Shown here piece after piece: positions 54,699-57,752 of a DNA stretch of 57,752 nt (its first letter is position 1; each line of letters starts with the position of its first letter). The notes below the pieces were generated by a model. That model saw only the letters and a program-made list of their open reading frames with translations. It had not been told where the DNA came from and searched no databases. The stretch comes from Sphingobacteriales bacterium 44-15 (GTDB taxonomy: Bacteria; Bacteroidota; Bacteroidia; Chitinophagales; Chitinophagaceae), in contig MKWG01000037.1 in assembly GCA_001899685.1 (NCBI GenBank), positions 64,010 through 121,761 of the forward strand. The letters are read 5' to 3'. Made by a program: the position numbers and the translations under genes.

Positions 54699-57011
54699 AT
54701 GAAAATTTTTCTGCAATATATGGCATGTCTTGTCAGCGCATTTGCTGTTGCATTATATGGTATGGCACAGCATGCCATTCCTTTTGCCTGCTCACCTCTG
54801 ACCGGGAATGAAGACCTGTCTGCAAAAATGGTAACCGGGATCAATGACTTTTTGATACAGGAAACAGAAAGAAGAACATCGCATCGGGCATCACACTGGC
54901 AACGTGATTTTAGTTCTGCTGCCGCGTTCAACCGGTCTGTATCTGCACAAAGAACGGAATTAAAGAAATTACTGGGCGTAGCAGATGAAAGAGCAGCACC
55001 GGCACTACAGATTGCTACACGTAATAACAACCTGGCTCCGTATACTATTATTGAAAAAGGATATTCTGTCTCCGCGGTGCGGTGGACAGTAATGAACAAT
55101 TTATCTGCAGAAGGCATATTGATAGTTCCCGCCAAAAAAGTAAAGGCAAGAGCTATCATCATTCCTGACGCCGACATCGAACCCGAAGCCTTTGCAGGGA
55201 TGCTCAAAGGAGCAGATACAGGGAGCGCATTGGTGCTGGCATTGGCAAAAAGTGGTGTAGAAATATTGATACCAGTCCTCATCAACAGGGACTATACTTA
55301 TTCGGGTAATCCTTCCCTGGATCGGCAAACCCAACAACCACACCGGGAATGGATCTACCGTCAGGCTTACGAAATAGGGCGCCATATCATCGGTTACGAA
55401 CTGCAAAAGATCTTCGCGGGTATTGACTGGCTGGAGAAGAGAAATAAAGAAGATGGCAATAATACAATTGCCATAGCGGGCTATGGAGAGGGAGGAATGC
55501 TTGCCCTGTACGCGGCGGCCCTGGACACCCGCATCACGGTATCGCTTGTAAGCGGCTATTTTAATGCGAGAGAGCAACTGTGGGAGGAACCTATTTACCG
55601 CAATGTATTTGGGTTGCTTAACACGTTTGGAGATGCAGAGCTTGCTGTAATGAGCTGGCCGCGCAGGCTCATTGTTGAGCATGCAAAGGTTTCGACGGTA
55701 ACTCATCAGAATGCCGGCATTGCGCCAGGCAAAATAGTATCGCCTTCCCTTTCAACAGCAGAAGCAGAATACCGTCGCGCTGTTGCCCTTATCCCTTCTC
55801 AAAACAGGATGAGCTTTATAAAACCGGATCAACATTTTTTTTCCGCACAGACATTTGTTGCATTGGCAAAAGCAATGAATGTGCCGTTCCTGCCGGGCAA
55901 TACCTATCATTCACCGGCAACCAGGCTATCCGTGGACTGGGTCAGCATCCCGCAACGGCAGGAAAGACAGGTAAGAGAAATGACTCAATGTATACAGCAG
56001 GAGCTTTCTGTATGCGAGCGCACCCGCAACCGTGATTTTTGGCAAACATTAAAAGGCTCTCCTGAAGAGCAGGCTGCGGTTAAAGAGCAACAAAGAGAAC
56101 GTTTCCGGAATGTACTTGGTAAACTGCCCATACCCTCAGTTCCTTTCAATACCAGAGCACGTGTGTACCAGGAAACTGAAAAATGGACGAGTTATGAGAT
56201 CACCCTCGACGTTTTTGGCACGGAAGTATTTGCATGGGGAATATTAACAGTGCCCAAAGATATCAGGCAGGGTGAAAAAAGACCGGTTGTTGTATGTCAG
56301 CATGGGCTGGAAGGATTACCTTTTGATGTGGTAAATACAGATTCTACCCAAAAGAATTACCAGGTTTATAAGGGCTTTGCTACCCGTTTGGCAGAAAGAG
56401 GCTACATAACTTTTGCGCCTCATAATCCCTACCGGGGAGAGGATAAATTCCGAGTGATCCAACGTAAGGCCAACCCAATAGGACTAACCCTTTTCTCCGT
56501 TATCATCAGTCAGCATCAGCGGATCGTGGAATGGTTGCAGCAGCTATCTTTTGCAGACGCAGAAAAAATAGCTTTTTACGGGATTTCCTATGGAGGTAAA
56601 ACAGCTATGCGTGTACCGGCAGTTATTAAAGGATATTACTTATCCATTTGTTCGGCCGATTTTAATGAGTGGGTGCGTAAAGTGTCTACTACGGAGCGTT
56701 CATTCAGTTATGTATTCACAGGCGAATACGATATGCCGGAATGGGACCTGGGACACACTTTCAACTATGCGGAAATGACGGCATTAATAGCGCCGCGGCC
56801 CTTTATGGTAGAGCGGGGGTATTTTGATGGGGTAGGTGCAGATGAATGGGTGAGTTATGAATTTGCAAAAGCACAACGTTATTACGATTTGCATGGGCTT
56901 GATACATTGATCGCCATAGAACACTTTGCCGGGCCACACAGTATCAACGGCAAAGCGACTTTCGAATTCCTGGATAAGCATTTAAAAAAACAACCGGGTA
57001 CAAAATTCTAA
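54699..57011 (+). CDS. Exported tandem alpha/beta hydrolase (acetyl-xylan-esterase-like)
   Basis: Large esterase-like protein. I chose ATG 54699 (MKIFLQYMACLVSAFAVALYG), which gives a clean signal peptide and 770 residues; a GTG at 54663 would add 12. Two alpha/beta hydrolase regions are visible. The first has the nucleophile elbow IAGYGEGGML with Gly263 where Ser is expected. The second has FYGISYGGKTAM with Ser630, a possible Asp at GEYDMPEWD, and His in HFAGPHSING. Only the C-terminal domain therefore looks catalytic, with an ester or acyl group of a glycan as plausible substrate. It belongs to the third SusCD locus, 76 bp after the isochorismatase-ThuA gene. Confidence 0.82.
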   Translation: MKIFLQYMACLVSAFAVALYGMAQHAIPFACSPLTGNEDLSAKMVTGINDFLIQETERRTSHRASHWQRDFSSAAAFNRSVSAQRTELKKLLGVADERAAPALQIATRNNNLAPYTIIEKGYSVSAVRWTVMNNLSAEGILIVPAKKVKARAIIIPDADIEPEAFAGMLKGADTGSALVLALAKSGVEILIPVLINRDYTYSGNPSLDRQTQQPHREWIYRQAYEIGRHIIGYELQKIFAGIDWLEKRNKEDGNNTIAIAGYGEGGMLALYAAALDTRITVSLVSGYFNAREQLWEEPIYRNVFGLLNTFGDAELAVMSWPRRLIVEHAKVSTVTHQNAGIAPGKIVSPSLSTAEAEYRRAVALIPSQNRMSFIKPDQHFFSAQTFVALAKAMNVPFLPGNTYHSPATRLSVDWVSIPQRQERQVREMTQCIQQELSVCERTRNRDFWQTLKGSPEEQAAVKEQQRERFRNVLGKLPIPSVPFNTRARVYQETEKWTSYEITLDVFGTEVFAWGILTVPKDIRQGEKRPVVVCQHGLEGLPFDVVNTDSTQKNYQVYKGFATRLAERGYITFAPHNPYRGEDKFRVIQRKANPIGLTLFSVIISQHQRIVEWLQQLSFADAEKIAFYGISYGGKTAMRVPAVIKGYYLSICSADFNEWVRKVSTTERSFSYVFTGEYDMPEWDLGHTFNYAEMTALIAPRPFMVERGYFDGVGADEWVSYEFAKAQRYYDLHGLDTLIAIEHFAGPHSINGKATFEFLDKHLKKQPGTKF

Positions 57012-57029
57012 TCTTTAAAACGAAATAAT

Positions 57030-57752
57030 ATGCACAGACGCAGTTTTATCCACCACATGTCGTTAGGAGCAGCAGGCATAGCGCTGCAGCCATCTTTTGC
57101 AAATACTTCAAAAAACGCTGCTGCTAATAAAATGGTACTCTCGCTCATTGGTTGCGGCGGGCGGGGGCTTAGTGTTTTATCAGGGATTATAAAAGAAAAT
57201 GAAAACCTGGAAGTAAAGTACTTGTGCGATGTGAACGAAACGCTTGCCGGCATCAAAACAGCAATAGATAAATACAGTAACGCCCAGGGATATGCGCCAA
57301 AGTTTGTGAGTAACATGAAGCAGGTATTTGATGATAAAGATGTAGATGCAGTCGTTATAGCTACACCCGAGCACTGGCATACGCTGGCAACAATATGGGC
57401 GCTCCAGGCAGGCAAGCATGTGTTCGTGGAAAAGAATCCAACCCTTTCCATCTGGGAAGGAAGGAAAATGGTGGAAGCCGCGGCGAAATACGGGAAAGTG
57501 GTGCAGATCGGTTTTGAGAACAGGAGCGCTACTTATGCTTTTACGGCACGTGATTATATTAAGAGTGGTAAGCTGGGGAATATCGTTCACGTGAAATGTT
57601 ATAATATGCTGGGAGGAGACAAATGGATGCCTAAGCCCGATACAGAGGTTCCGAAAGGTTTAAATTGGGATGCGTGGCTGGGGCCGGCAAAAAAGGTACC
57701 TTATAATCCTAACCGTCATAGCATGACGAGCAGAGGCGGGTGGCTTGATTTT
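57030..57752 (+). CDS. Tat-exported Gfo/Idh/MocA family oxidoreductase (3' end outside window)
   Basis: Partial gene of 241 codons still open at the window end, starting 18 bp after the esterase gene. The leader MHRRSFIHHMSLGAAGIAL is a twin-arginine signal (RRSF). The NAD(P)-binding region is VLSLIGCGGRGLSVLSG, then VDAVVIATPEHWHT, and the usual EKP catalytic motif reads EKN (Lys135, Asn136). WDAWLGPAKKVPYNPNRH matches exported Bacteroidota members involved in sugar or glycoside oxidation. The change from Pro to Asn next to the catalytic Lys is unusual but its effect is unknown. Confidence 0.86.
   Translation, partial: MHRRSFIHHMSLGAAGIALQPSFANTSKNAAANKMVLSLIGCGGRGLSVLSGIIKENENLEVKYLCDVNETLAGIKTAIDKYSNAQGYAPKFVSNMKQVFDDKDVDAVVIATPEHWHTLATIWALQAGKHVFVEKNPTLSIWEGRKMVEAAAKYGKVVQIGFENRSATYAFTARDYIKSGKLGNIVHVKCYNMLGGDKWMPKPDTEVPKGLNWDAWLGPAKKVPYNPNRHSMTSRGGWLDF

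Noticed and set aside
54683-55706. Two minus-strand frames of about 200 residues over the esterase gene
   Set aside because: Low-complexity antisense frames over a gene with a clear signal peptide and domain motifs.

Overview
The window looks like a chromosomal segment of a carbohydrate-degrading Bacteroidota, most likely family Chitinophagaceae. The evidence is three SusC/SusD pairs, an ECF sigma/FecR pair feeding a SusC with an N-terminal STN domain, a DUF4199 protein, lipoprotein and Tat-like leaders, A-rich Shine-Dalgarno-poor starts, and promoters of the Bacteroidota type (TTTG, about 20 nt, TAnnTTTG). The family placement is inference. I saw no rRNA, tRNA, CRISPR array, insertion sequence or replication origin.

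Layout. (1) 1-4511 (+): GH97 glycosidase, aldose 1-epimerase and MFS sugar porter, a small alpha-galactoside/hexose unit. (2) 4626-6199 (-): an NAD-dependent epimerase-like protein and a Crp/Fnr regulator, preceded by a folded, REP-like palindromic element. (3) 6435-15426 (-): a complete assimilatory sulfate reduction and siroheme cluster, transcribed cysH-cysD-cysN-cobA-cysJ-cysI and ending in a fusion of precorrin-2 dehydrogenase with a TauE/SafE transporter. (4) 15427-16192: a divergent control region holding a SAM-I riboswitch with terminator, then a second promoter and a 22-codon ORF ending in a run of Cys codons. (5) 16193-19978 (+): metY, metX and homoserine dehydrogenase. (6) 20138-24184 (+): a dihydroorotase homologue lacking several active-site residues, a DUF4199 membrane protein, and GT2 and GT4 glycosyltransferases. 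(7) 24609-33755 (-): a gene remnant, a calcineurin-like phosphoesterase, then SusD, SusC, FecR and ECF sigma. (8) 34013-46568: LacI regulator and GH29 fucosidase (-), divergent from dgoD-dgoK-dgoA, a Gfo/Idh oxidoreductase, a RbsD/FucU mutarotase and a SusC/SusD pair (+), closed by a strong terminator. (9) 46884-57752 (+): a 28-bp perfect palindrome, an AraC regulator, a third SusC/SusD pair, a secreted isochorismatase-ThuA fusion, a tandem alpha/beta hydrolase and a Tat-type Gfo/Idh protein cut by the window end.

How it works together. Sulfate is activated (CysDN), reduced to sulfite (CysH) and then to sulfide (CysIJ, with siroheme from CobA and the CysG-N domain). Sulfide is used by MetY with O-acetylhomoserine from homoserine dehydrogenase and MetX. 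The control region between the two arms appears to carry separate sensors for SAM (riboswitch) and charged Cys-tRNA (poly-Cys leader). The second one is the most interesting candidate here. The remaining gene sets are glycan-uptake loci with their own regulators.

Many intergenic spacers carry locus-specific inverted repeats built from short reiterated words (for example GTGAAACGTGAAA, TCAGCTATCAGC, TTTGAGATTTGAA). They do not look like ordinary terminators and are reported as a recurrent pattern.
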